Origin: Sclerodactyla briareus
Taxonomy: Eukaryota > Echinodermata > Holothuroidea > Dendrochirotida > Sclerodactylidae
Direction of reading: 5' to 3'
Length of the DNA stretch: 64,000 nucleotides
NCBI GenBank assembly: GCA_026419785.1
Contig: JAODTK010001754.1
Location: forward strand, 124,001 to 188,000
Shown here: positions 9,963 through 22,205 of the stretch, in pieces
How the letters are laid out: every line of letters starts with the position of its first letter
Numbering within the stretch: the first letter of the stretch is position 1
Translations under genes and position numbers: made by a program
Notes under the pieces: model-generated
Database searches by the model: none
The model's input: the letters and a program-made list of their open reading frames with translations, nothing else
What the model was told of the DNA's origin: nothing

Positions 9963-11640
9963 AGTTCTTCATGCTTGCTGTATTGCGCCTCAATTTATTC
10001 TTGTTAAGTTACACAATTGAATACCAGAATATTTTCTCTCTCTGATTGCACCTTAGGAAAGACTTAGGAACTATTGTTGTGTATTTTATGTGTTATTTGT
10101 GTGCGTTCGTGGCCACACTTCTCGTATAGGATATCTACTGAGCCATGAGGCTAATTATCATGACCATTTGCTTGCATTTTGTTTTGTACTTAATCGATTA
10201 AATTCTGGCCACCAAAGATATTTGGTATATTGTCTATTTCATATCCCTGTATGTATGATGTGGACTGACTTGGATGAACACGATACTAACCCGCCGCGAC
10301 CTGGATGACGCCTATACTAGGTGTGTGCATTGCGTACCTCATAATGAGCATATAATCCGGTCCAGTTTGGGGTAAGGTCGAAGGTCATCACTGCGAGTCC
10401 TCATTATAACACTACACCAGAGGCGTACTATAGATTTATCTGGGGGGTGAGGTCGAATAAAGATCCTCGCCCTCCCTATTGGCAGATGGATGCAATTTAT
10501 AGGCTACGCATTATTTGGGAATAACGGCTGTAACCTTCTACCTACCCGTAAACCAGAAGCCAAACCCACTTCCAAGAAGAGTAACTTGATCCTTCATGTG
10601 GGGGCCCATATTGTGTCACACAGGGCTAAAATTGGCCGAAATTCAGTTTGTTCCAATTCCCCCCCCCACAAAACAACCTCCGCTATACACTAAAATGATA
10701 GGGCGCCTAGTACTCCACGAGAATGCAGTACCCGCATTTCAAATTGATTGCCCCAAGTGTTTCAGTTTAATCGGCTCGTCCACGAGGTTTTTGAACTTTT
10801 ACTCTTCTGCTGACCTCAATGACCTTTGACCTGACTTCAGAACAATCTGGGATAACGTACGTCATCTCTGGAACCACACACAAGTAGGAGCTCAATCCCT
10901 CACCCCAGGTGGGTCAGTTATTGTTTTCCATAAGCTAAATGTGTCCAAATATCAGTTTTTCACAACCTACTTCCATTTTTTTAAACCAGAATTAACCCGC
11001 TCTACACTGAAAACAATAGGGGGTCCTTGTACTCCGGGGCCCTGAGAAACTGATGCCAAATTTCACCTCTTATCGAAAGCAATTGCATTCTGCACTTATC
11101 GTGTCCACAAGGTTCCCAGACTCGACCTCTGTGTGACCGCTGGTGACCTTTGATACCTATGACGTGGCCCTTTTTTTTTAAAAAAAAACACTATAGATCA
11201 TGTCTTATCATGGGGACCCACATATCCAGTATGAGCTGATCTATCCAGGGTGCGGTCTAGTTGCGGTCCACACAGCAGCTTCACTATATACACACATCCC
11301 ACACCCACTGTCACGACTGCATGGATTCATGGACTGTCGTCAGGAATAAGAAGGTGGTCTGTTTGTTTATGTATTGGTCATTGGGTCATGAGGGAGGGGG
11401 TCAGCCCCGAGGCCCCCCCTTGCGTACGCACTGCAGCTACACTTACTTAGCCGCTAATCGCGACCTGTGTATTCCGATGGGATACTCGAACCAGGCAGGC
11501 CCATACTAACAGTCGCAAGGCAATGAAAAGTTTGCCTACCTGCTCCGAGTAGAGTCAAAAGGATATGACGCACGCATTGATGTAAATTTGTTCGTGCTAC
11601 CACCTGGGCACTTGTTACACAACGTTATGACATTTTTTAA
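9963..11640. repeat. Unassigned DNA with GACCTTTGACC-type interspersed repeats
   Basis: From about 10600 to 11180 the sequence has two related blocks, each with 'TGACCTCAATGACCTTTGACCTGACTT' style text followed by phrases such as AACAAT-GGG (10810-10860 and 11120-11160). Similar wording occurs at 26450-26560 and 48690-48790. No gene is seen. Confidence 0.45.
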
Positions 11641-11835
11641 TGTACTTGTACTGTACTCGTACTCATGAACTTTGGACTCGTACTCGCACTCGTACTCATG
11701 TGTTGGTACTCGTACTCGTCACTCTGACCTTCCAAATGTTACTCGTACTCGTACTCGTACTCACTTCATGTACGCGTACTCTACGCGTACTCTGGGCTTT
11801 ACTCGTTCTCAATCTCGTACTCCTCAATTTTGTAC
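11641..11835 (+). repeat. Degenerate (GTACTC)n hexamer array, second copy
   Basis: GTACTCGTACTCGTACTC and variants run for about 195 bp. Frames across it give repetitive Tyr/Ser/Thr/Arg peptides that are not genes. Confidence 0.85.
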
Positions 11836-14800
11836 TCTCCCTACAGTCTGCTATCTAACACTTAGTAAGCTATTGCTGAAAGCCCAATCTCATTCAAGTT
11901 TCCTAGGGTGCCTGTTGATTATATTTCTGACTGTGTCCAGGTCCTCTGCTACACTGCAGTTCGGTTTCGCGACAGTGGTACGGGACAATCTTTCGAAAAA
12001 AACCCTCTGACCGAAATTACACGTTACAATTACACCCTAATAGGTTATTGGTTGCTTTTTCAAAGATTTGATGACTATTTTAAAAAAAAAAAGGCCGTAG
12101 ATAGGCTATGGGATAATCTGTCTACCCCCCGAGCGTGATTCGTTACGTGCTTCATGCGCATTACACTTTTCACATCGGGTACTTGTCTACGTATCCAACG
12201 AATACGAGGGAATACTGCAATTCGATAACGGGATTACTTTTACTAAATCCTGTTAACACAGTAATGTTAGCTTTCGTCTAGCTATTTCAGAATCCTTTAT
12301 ACCGTAATTCCTTTCATGAAAGTCCGACGTTTGACTTTGTATCACTGTGGACCACGCCGTTCGCATGTGGTCACGAAGGGAATTTCGCAAGAGCCATGGC
12401 AAAGCCCTACTTGCCACTCAATCTTTCTCGGTCTGGGGTTCGCTTTCAGTTATGTGATGAATATAATTTTCGGTACCGAAAATCAAGTCATATTGATGAC
12501 TTTCAATGGATTTGTCCCGTCTTGCGATTGTCCACATGCTTGAAGACCACCACTCCTGCGAATGAAACAGAAAAACCAGGTTTCGGCCTAACAAAACACG
12601 GCGGAATGCTTACACCAAATCACACTGAACGAATCCTGATTATTAAAGCCCTGTCGAACTGTTTCGAATTATTTTCCCAGGATCAACACGAGCGCCTTAC
12701 TGTTGCAGTTACGTTACTGTGTCTTCCGGATGGTGTTGCAAAGCGTTCGTGATTTGTTATATCATGTTGTTGTAGCGCGCCCCTCATCGATTTACAATGC
12801 TCGCGACGTTTAGCTTCTGGGCAGTGAAAATAGGATTTGAGAACATGCTCTTTTCAAAAGTACTCGCACTTCACATGAGGTTTTTCTCTACATGTCTATG
12901 AATTAGTTTTGTTAAGCACCGCGCCCGATATTCGCTGGAAAATGCACTCCGAAAAGAAATCTAGCGTTTTGTGTTTCAGCATGAGTGAAAAGCTGCGTCC
13001 ACGTAACGGATATTCGTTCGCCGCGCGAAAATTACGATGTCATGTAATGATTTTTTTTTATATAGTGGATTGTTGTTGGTTCACCTCCTTTAACATTATT
13101 ATAAAGACAATCGTCTTCCCTATACGTCCTTTTCATTACCCGAAATGATGTATAATTAGCTAATGGCGAGAATATCGCATGGACGAGATGTTATCGTTTT
13201 GTTTTCCAACTGAAATACATCGTTGCTAACAATGTTTGAGTCGAGGCACATGTCGCCGGATAATTTCTGTTGTTTTGGCTACACTTACCTTGACCGCTAA
13301 TACTCAATTCCCTCCCCACAACATAGACAAAACGCTACAATCATACCACTCAGCCTGATTACCATCATAAAATACTTCGAGTTGCAGTGCGCATTAGCTG
13401 GTGCTTGTAATATACTGGCGTGAAAAAAGGGTCCTCAAGATGTTGAAGATTCAAACGCGGTTAAGAAAACGTTTTCTGGCTTTTTGTAACGATAAGGGAC
13501 AATGAATACATTTTTGGAAAATCGAACGTTATTTTAACGTTACTGCAAAGTTACCAGGACCTTAAACTGTTTTAAAGATTTAGAATCTTTTTGAGAGCCC
13601 CCATTTGTACGTACCTTCGAATTCCTTTCGGGCTTTTCTCTTTATTTGGTTTTTTAAATACCACAATACTTCACGTATACAATGAATGGTGTAATTTTTG
13701 TCATTGGACTTCAGCAACTAGTCATAACAGTTGGAAGAAAGAAGTGGCGCTCCGCTCAAAAAGTTCGCTCCTGTGTTAAAAAACAACCAACATGGAATCA
13801 CGCATCCAGTTTAAAGTACCATTCAGCCTTTAAAATGTTCGACAAAATAAGCTCGATGATATTGAAAATTAATGCCAATCGTTTCGACTCTCATTTAAAA
13901 GTCGTTTTGTCGCCCCAGGACCTATTCCACGAAATTCACGAAGTTTGACCTAATACTACCGTTTCAACAGATTTTTTCCAATTGTTGTTTTCATATCAGT
14001 CAATAAAATAGATTACTACAGTATGGGTAGCTCGTTGCTGGAATGGAGGACATGAAATATAGGCTGAATAAAAGAAAGTTTGTCACCTCGTCCTCAGACC
14101 AACCTATGTATGCCTCCTTGATTGTGACACATCGATCTTGTTTCGAGTGTTGTCGTGGGCAGTTTCATGCCCTGAAATTTCGTTCCCGGATCTAGGGATC
14201 GAAAAACCCATTTGACTCATCAAAAAGTGTTACTCTACCGAGTTTCTCGTTTTTTCCCTCTAGGGTACCAAGAATGTATATACTATTTAACGGGAAAACT
14301 ACTAGTGAAACACGGACGCATGCATTTTCAGTATTCCAAAATGCCACACGGGCTAACAAGGAACTTTACCACATAGATACATATATTCATGTACGTATGT
14401 ATGTCCCTAACAAGCGCGGCGCTTCTGTGAGTATGGATTGGCCCTGTACCTACTTCCCATGTGTTATTATAATGGTGAGAAGTCACACACCACGCACACC
14501 ACCTACTTGTCTATGTGGAAACGAGGGTGTGTGTTTTTTACCTACCTAAAACGAGAAACTACTTATTTCCATATCTAATGCGTATCCTCCGCATCAGCCC
14601 AGGAGATACGACTCTCATTTACATGGTCACAACCGAGGTTAATGCTTTATATAACCCTGACAAGCGAACCGCAAGAAACGAGTTCGTAAAATTTATCAAT
14701 AAAAACTTACACACGTGTGTAAGCGTGGTAATACTTTCTACCGCATAACTGAGGAATTTGCCTCAACTCGTGATGCAAACAGCACAATTCCGCGAGAGGG

Positions 14801-14921
14801 GATGGTGCAGAGAGAACCCTCAATGCCCTATTTAACGAGGTGAAAATAGTTGTGTCGTGGTACCTCGATTGGACAAAGTGTAAAAACATTATGTTACCTC
14901 GGTTCCCACCATTTACAACAC
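11836..14921. other. Unassigned DNA
   Basis: A 118-codon frame (12396-12752, +) and an 88-codon frame (13682-13948, +) are the longest. Neither has a recognisable domain, and neither sits between convincing splice sites. No RNA genes are seen. Confidence 0.3.
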
Positions 14922-14950
14922 TACACACACCTACACACCTACACACCTAC

Positions 14951-15004
<54 letters not shown>

Positions 15005-15068
15005 CCTATATAGATTATATATATATATATATATCTATATATATATATATTATATATATATATATATC

Positions 15069-15101
<33 letters not shown>

Positions 15102-15242
15102 TATATATTATAACCCACACACACACACACACACACATGCGCGCACTAACGGACACGCGCACACACACACATACATACACGCACGCACGCACAAACTCAC
15201 GCACAAACACACACACACACACAAGCATAAACAAACACGCAC
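14922..15242. repeat. Compound microsatellite (CA)n-(TA)n-(CA)n
   Basis: ACACACCT units lead into pure CA (about 14950-15002), then alternating TA with a few interruptions (about 15014-15113), then CA mixed with CGCACGCA (about 15115-15242). Tyr/Ile- and Val/Cys-rich frames across it are artefacts. The TA core is self-complementary and could extrude a cruciform. Confidence 0.95.
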
Positions 15243-16391
15243 GACATGTTGATGGAACAGTGCAATAGGCTGCAATAGAAGCCTTATTGAGAGTAAAAAC
15301 CTCTTGTCCGAAGTTTAACAGATGGCACAGACAGAACAGATTAGGGAATCAGTTTCCATTCTGGGCGGCGGAGGAGGAGGGGGAGGCGGTGGAACGGGGT
15401 CCAATCCAAAAAGATATACATGTGCAACCTATGGCTAAGACAGACAGCCCACGATTGCGGAAGAGACTATGGGTGTCGCTAGTTCAACCATAAAATAAAA
15501 AAATTCGACGTTAACTCCATATGTATGATGACAGGTTCAAACGCGACTCGTCACCCTCAAAGGCCCAGTGGCGGATAATCCTGCTCCTCGTGTTTGTTGT
15601 GCGGTCCAGGATTCCTGATTAATTCGAATTTATTTCTGTAATTCATTGTGTGTCTTACTATCGTGTTATTGATGCACTCTCGTAAGTCTCGTTTGCACAT
15701 CGTCGATCAATACTCTACACATATGATACTGATGTAGTAAATGTTACAAGGCTGAAAGGACCAGCTGCAGACCCGGGACGTATAGATGGATATGGATGTG
15801 ACAATCTTAACAACTTGTTTGCATGAAGCAGGAAACTGGAGTAAACTGAGTCTTGAACGGACTAGACTATACAGTAAGTACCTTCTAACTGCCGGACCTG
15901 CCTGTACTCTCCATTTGGGTGGCTGCCCCGGGGTCTTCTCTCCCTGCCTCTCTCCTTTCTCCGCCCCTCCTCTGTCTGCCCCATTCATCTTACTACAGAA
16001 CAGAACGTCCACAGATCAGAATGAGTTATGAGACACTTGGCGCCTCCCCTTTCCACGGTATGTAGGTTTTGATTGGTCGCTTGCCTCGTTGAAAATAAAG
16101 AAGTATATACCGCGACCTTTGCAGGCGTTCATTTTTAATAGATCAGCATGCACATGTACATTTGTTAAAGGACACCAGTTTCTAGCGGCTAGCTCAGATC
16201 CCTGTTGGCCTCTGACCCACGAAGGGGTATCTGTGCACCCCAACGGTTACCAGCGATACTACAGGAAGAGGCAATGGGACTCGTTCCCTGCTGATACCAG
16301 TCACTCATACTGATCGAATCGTCCCTCTCTGCGCGTGGTTCTGAACAGTATGCTTGTTCCTGCCGACCTGGTCAGTCGTACCGGGCCAAAA
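15243..16391. other. Unassigned DNA upstream of the signal-peptide exon
   Basis: This includes a glycine-coding GGC/GGA run near 15365-15392 inside a 38-codon frame (15322-15438), and a GTAAGT near 15875 without a convincing exon before it. If 16392 is the true start codon, promoter and 5' leader should lie in the last few hundred bases. A TATATA-like word at 16104-16109 is the only candidate element and is weak. Confidence 0.3.
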
Positions 16392-16541
16392 ATGGCTAGT
16401 TCCTGTCGGAGGACCTTGTTGTTCCTGTGGTGATTGTCGGGGTGCTTTCCTTCGCATCTGGGCAAGACGATGGCTCGGGGGAACCGGACTTGGACTATTC
16501 TGTTTCTGCCAGTGCCAGCCAGAGTGCTGGAGAAGGTTCAT
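16392..16541 (+). CDS. First coding exon of a secreted protein (signal peptide), one-base gap in frame
   Basis: ATG at 16392 has a strong Kozak context (A at -3, G at +4). The reading begins MASSCRRTLLFL and, if one base is missing between 16426 and 16427, continues VVIVGVLSFASG then QDDGSGEPDLDY and a Ser/Ala-rich tail to GEGS. This is a textbook secretory signal: basic start, long hydrophobic core, and A-S-G before the likely cleavage point, followed by an acidic low-complexity stretch. Base 16541 is followed by the donor GTAAGTAGCC and leaves the intron in phase 1. As written, the frame hits TGA at 16431. The phase matches the VWC exon at 27773, the reason for proposing one gene. The link and the missing base are inferences; the signal peptide pattern is seen directly. 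Confidence 0.6.
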
Positions 16542-18919
16542 GTAAGTAGCCAACTAGCCATACTCTATCCTGGCCTAGGCACAACTCATTAATACCCCAA
16601 AAAAAATGAAGAAGGTCTCGCTAAAGGACGCTGAGTGTTCGAGTAAAGCATTAAGCGAACAAATGCACGTTAGTAATATCGTAGTACTGGTGTCAAATTG
16701 ATTCTTATAGGCAGGCTAGGGCTTGGATGCATACGCAGGACTGAGGGAAGTGAATGTTGATATTTGAGTTATAACCACTAAATGTTGATATTTTGTCTCT
16801 AACAACTGACCTCACCTAGAGATGAAGAACGGATCGAAACTACCTAGACGGCTCCTCAGAACACATTAAACTGTATTCTTGGAGCTACAAATTACCTATA
16901 GAATAATATTTCCGTCCATTTCCGTGAAGAAGTATCACTATCTCCTCAGTAAGTGTCTGGCGGGGACTGACGAAAAGCGGCAGCGACGTTCAATTGACGC
17001 CACGACGAAAAACAGTTTCAATGCAATTTTATAAAGCGTAAATACGATACTATTAAATTCGATATTCTGTAGGACGTTTTTGCTTGCTATGACGTCATAG
17101 TACCTGGTAGCTTGCGGTTCAACTAGATATCAGAAACAAACAGGAAAAGGGCTGAAGGTTTAAACGAGGCTTTAGAACAGAACATCGAAAAGGGTTGATG
17201 TTCCGATAAAAAATCGTTTCAATGCATTTCGATGTTGACACGGTATATCGTTACAATGGTTTGTTAATGTAAAATCAGATCTCGATGTACCGCTTTTTGA
17301 AATAATTTCCATATTCAGAAGATACGCTTATCAATGTTCACTCTGTATACGTATTTCTAGAGCCTATCGAGTTGCTACTTTACTAGATTGCGGAAGAAAG
17401 CGAGTGGACTCGGTAAACAGTCGTGATCGGTTCGAGTCCAGGTTGTATCGGCTTGAGAAAGCTACGTTATCTCGATTCATCCACTCTACCCCAGGTGTAA
17501 ATAAGGTACATCTGCGCTGACTATAGGGTTGCGATGTATTTGGCGGCACTTGAGTCAGTATGGGAATTCCACAATTGGACTCAGTGGCCGTTACCGTTTG
17601 AGGCCGATTAGTGATTATGACGCGCTTTGACTGAGTGTATGATATGTGATTCCCACACCTAGGCGCTATAAAGTCTGAATTTTAAATTATATTGCGTCGT
17701 GTGGTCGTGATAATCATGTACATATCTGTATATACTGATTCTGCGATTCCCCAGGCTGGTTTTATCCTTTATCTTAGTATATATATAACGACCATCCTTT
17801 GTGTTTGCATCAAGCTTCCATTAGGATTTTCACGGTATTAACTTATGGATGTAAAATTATCATAACACTCATTTTGAGCCGTTTTTAAACGAGTGAGTGT
17901 CGCACAAGTTACAGAAATGGGGCTCTCTACGTCAGGAATGGAAAATAAAAACAATGGAAGAGCAGCTTCTCACTATCACGTAGGAACCATATCAGTTTCT
18001 GTTTACTTTGATAAAACGCTTGAGTGGTGAAAGAAAAATTATATTCAAACGCTAGGCCTAGATATAATGTGCTAGTACTCGATGACAGACGCCCTGATGT
18101 ATTTCAGTAGGCTATAGGCTACTGCTACGATGAATTAAAATAATTCCCTCTCTATGGCACTGGGGAAGACAGAAAAGCCTCCCTATGGTGTGCAAAACTA
18201 CCCCCTCCTTCCTTAGCCATAGTCAAACGCTAAATATTATGCGTTGTGTGTGTTCTCTAAAATATGAAAAGGATCCCTGCCGATTTTCGGTCATGTCAGC
18301 ACCAAAACCTGATAGCACGATAATAGTCCACAATGCTCCGCTTGTCATGGGAGAAAGTTTGCTCCGATATTCTATATTTTTTAGGAAAAAAGGTGATCTG
18401 TGGTAGTCGAGAATAACGTAACTTTTCGTGTTTCTTAATTTACCGTTTCTATTGAAGTATTCCTAGGGTTCACAGTGTCAACGAATGCGGGTTTACTTCT
18501 TGTGCTGGCGAAGTATCGTAACCACTTCGATAATATTCAGTGATTATATTGTAACGGTGTTCACGTGTGGCCGATTGTTAGTGTGGGGGAGGGGGGGGGG
18601 GGTAATATTATGTCTTCCAGTAGTACATATGCTGGTCCCTTTGGTTTGGGAAATTATCCCGCACGTGTAGGCCTGATTCGAGGTTGCTTTTCACACAATT
18701 GAAGTGGCCTGCGTGGAATTGTGTGTTATTTATCCCCCTAGGACACGACGCCTGCGTGAATGTTGTCGCGTACTAGGGGCATCACCCGCATAAACCGTTC
18801 AGGAATTTCAAATTCCGCGCAAATATTTCAATAGTACAGATGAATTACCCGGCATGGGAAAGGGAGTTATGAATATAAAGATACAGCGCATTGAAATGAT
18901 CGAGTTCACCAACTGGGGC

Positions 18920-18949
18920 ACCACACACACACACACACATACACACACA

Positions 18950-18980
<31 letters not shown>

Positions 18981-18990
18981 CGCAACGCAC
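18920..18990. repeat. (CA)n microsatellite
   Basis: About 65 bp of CA repeats with a few CAT/CCA interruptions, ending in CGCAACGCACGCAC. Confidence 0.95.
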
Positions 18991-19937
18991 GCACATTATG
19001 ACCTCACAGTTTGCACGACTGAAGGAATAAACAACGCAATTCACGTAGTGATTCCTTGCGGTATTCATTGTTGTAGGTCTGGCCTAAAGTGAGAGAGTGA
19101 TATTCCTAAATATCTGCGTGTGTTTCGAAAATATACATAACCTCTTCAGCATTGCGATCTCTTTAAAGTGCAGCCGCGCCAATAAACTGATCTACAAACA
19201 AGCCCTCTCAATCGGTCATTGACAGATCGACCATCTCGCCGAGCCTATCACCCGGGCGCAATATGTAGGGCGATCTAAAACATTTGAAACACGATCATAA
19301 TGATGTTGCGCGTGTACGTGTCTCCAAGCAGTGAACATTAGAGAACATTAAAACCTCACCACAGGCAATTATTCCGGGTTTAATATCCAAACCGCAAGGA
19401 AATCCAGTCTAGACGGATACCGCGATGTTTAACCGAATAATCTATGACAATAAGACACCTCTGCGATTGGGCAACTTGTCTAGACTCTACACTTACGATT
19501 ACATGCTCTTTTTCAATTAAGACTGTGATCTGATGAATCCAATTTGGAATGTGGAGAAAAATAAATTTACAACTCAGTTGGGACTATTGCCTTCCGAGTT
19601 CTGACTCCTGCCAATTTGCCAAAAGAGCATCAGACGCCATCGCAGACGGGTATACGGGTACGCGAGCGGCCGTTGCTCGTTCCCATGAGTCCTGAAGGCA
19701 AAAGGTATATATGCAGGCACAAAGGTATATGCGTTGTGTCTGTGTGTGTGTGTGGTCTCGTCTTGGAACACGGCATTGGGAGAACGCTAGTATCAATTAT
19801 GTTCGAATTAGGCATGGGCGTTGCATATAACAGGAAGGAAGAAATATGTTGTTTCGTGGTACCAGTTCAACGCAAGGAAAGGTGGAAAAGGCTTGTGAAC
19901 ACTGTTTCAAACATATCATGTTATCAATATAACTCTA

Positions 19938-20025
19938 TAGCATGGGCGTCAATCCATTCCGATGGGTGGGGGACACAATACAGATGTCCCCCCCACGGTT
20001 TTGGCGTATGAGGGACATGAGGTCG
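19938..20025 (+). repeat. GGGGGACAC...GTCCCCCCC interspersed repeat
   Basis: GGGCGTCAATCCATTCCGAT, then GGTGGGGGACACAATAC, then GTCCCCCCCACGG. A related copy is at 60705-60800, with GGGGGACATGGG then GGACACGTCCCCCCAC. G and C runs facing each other give a partial dyad. Confidence 0.45.
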
Positions 20026-20724
20026 CATGACATGGCCTCTGTGTTTTTTCATATCTCATTTAGGCGCGAGAGAATCAAGTCCTTTTAGGCAATACCAAAT
20101 GATGGGCCAGTTAAAGGTCCTAAAACACCCAATTTTAGTTATCGAATACCGGTACCACCCACCCGCAAGTTTAGTGCAAAAATGTTGGGTGTGCATTTAG
20201 GTTTCGGACTCACATTTGTAAACTTCTGAAATCAATCCATCAGTAGAATTCGTATTTAGAAATATGCATTGTCTTCGCAATTCGCAGCCAACTATTTAAT
20301 CAGGGCTCTGAATCACCGTTCACAACATCTACAGTAACTGAAATTGCAAGGACTCCCCACATTAGCCGGACCATTGCCTCAACTTATAAACCCTAACCAC
20401 TTCCTTCGATGAGGCTGCTGAGCCCAGGAGAGGTTCCTACTTCAATTCACTGTATCCATTGACCGCTTATAATTTCGCTTGGTCGTTTTTTTTTTTTTTG
20501 GCGCGTACTTCGCGCGCGGTTGTGTCTTTCGAATTGCAATGCCAAGTTATGGGGCATACTTTGTCACCCGTTTCCCCTGAAGGATTTATTGTATTCTTCA
20601 AAATGTACAAAGACTGGATTCAATAACTGACTCAATCAAAACACCTCGAACATAGGCCGAGATTTTTTCATTGATGGCATTTCTTCGAACGATTTACCTT
20701 AATTATAGCCTACTCCCATGGATA

Positions 20725-20865
20725 CCGGATAGCCCAAGACCAGCCTCACATCTTGGATCTATACACAGTCGGAATGGCGGTCTCGGTCTCGTAAAGTCGA
20801 GACGATCCAGTTTTTCGAGAATAATTCAAGACCGCGACCGGTCTCGACTACATCCCTGCGCTACT
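20725..20865. repeat. GGTCTCG-rich interspersed repeat
   Basis: GGTCTCGGTCTCG, AAGTCGAGACGATCC and GACCGCGACCGGTCTCGACT lie within 110 bp and form several short inverted pairs of GGTCTCG/CGAGAC. The pattern resembles dispersed 'accggtctcgactac' repeats known from many animals, recalled without a search. Confidence 0.4.
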
Positions 20866-21989
20866 CCATCTGAACAGCTCTTTACTCACCTTTCTAAACT
20901 TGATTAACAAATAACATTTGCCGACATCTTCGAACTGATGAAATAAGAGTTATACCCCAACATAACACTTGCAATGAGCCGAATTAATTAGGTGCGTCAT
21001 TCGAGCCGTCCGGGCAACGCAGAAGCCTACAGAGTATTGTATCTACATGCATCGTTTTATTGCTGACATATTCAATTGTTCAAAAGTTTTGGTCAAATAT
21101 CACAGTCTGAATTCTAAAGATATAGTTTTCCGTCCGAGTTCTTTGCCCTGCAGACAATTCATAGGCGCGATTTGCGACGAATTGCGTAGGAAATCGTGTT
21201 TCCTCCAGTGAAAAATGTGGGTGGCGAAGGTAGCTATTCAACCCCCCCCCCCTCCCCTTCCCCACCTCCTCGAGTGTGAAAACCGCCTTTTTTAATGCGC
21301 ACGCGCATTTCACAATAAAATACTTTATCGTCAATTAACTGTTACACCCATATTTACAGCGACCTCCGTGATTGGCTGTCGGTAAGTTGTAGAATCACAA
21401 TTGTGGTCTATTGGGGTTATAATTAACGATTAGGGTAGGAATTAGATCACATACTACCAAATGCGAACTAGCTTGTGTGAAAATCTTCAAATTGACCCTC
21501 AAAACATTTTTTTTACAATAGGCTAGTGCAATTTTATAATTCTTGAATGGACTAAAATATCAAAATCGTCCTGGTTAGTAGCTGAGACGTAGACATACGA
21601 AGAGGAAGCCCTCGCCTCCCATTTTAGCACTCTGACAAAAGAAGTTTACCATCGTCCAAAATGAGACAGCCGAAATGGATCTGAACCAAATTGTGATAGA
21701 GAATATCCAGACCAGAATTGATCAAACATTTAAACCGACCACTGCGAAATTCAGGAAAAGATGGGCGAGGTTCTTTCTAAATTAAAGTACACAAAATTGT
21801 TATGCAAAAGTCTGACGCGCCTTCGCACAATGAAATTGAGAATTTATAATTTCGGGCGATCTTTCGAAAGATTACGTCGGAAGGAACGAGACGTGGCAGA
21901 ACAAAATCTATTAACTGGGTCATCTAGTATGGTCTGACTGGAAGATCTTGACATCACAAGATTCCGAGCAACGAATGGCATCTGAAGGA

Positions 21990-22205
21990 CATGTGAAAAT
22001 GCCCCGACCGGGGGGGGGGGGGGGGAGGGGCAACTGCCGTACACTTTTTTTCGGCTCATTCGTCAAAAATTTGGGCAGTGAAAAGGCTAAAGTAAAAAAA
22101 AGCATGGCCGAAACTTCGAATCTTCTGCCGACTGGGACCAAATTTATGATAACTGCCGAAAAACATGCAAAATTTTTCCGCGAGGTACCAGTCGGTGACC
22201 CACCT
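21990..22205 (+). repeat. 'CCGAAAAACATGCAAAA' interspersed repeat, copy 1
   Basis: A poly-G run (22010-22026) is followed by GTGAAAAGGCTAAAG and then GCCGAAAAACATGCAAAATT and TTTCCGCGAGG. Copies 2 and 3 at 62495 and 63755 keep the CCGAAAAACATGCAAAA core and the TTCCGCGCG tail, so this is a dispersed family. Confidence 0.6.

Noticed and set aside
14850..15234. Tyr/Ile/His- and Val/Cys-rich frames
   Set aside because: They are translations of the CA/TA microsatellite.
15322..15438. 38-codon frame with a polyglycine run (MAQTEQIRESVSILGGGG)
   Set aside because: It is short, without a domain, and generated by a GGA/GGC simple repeat.
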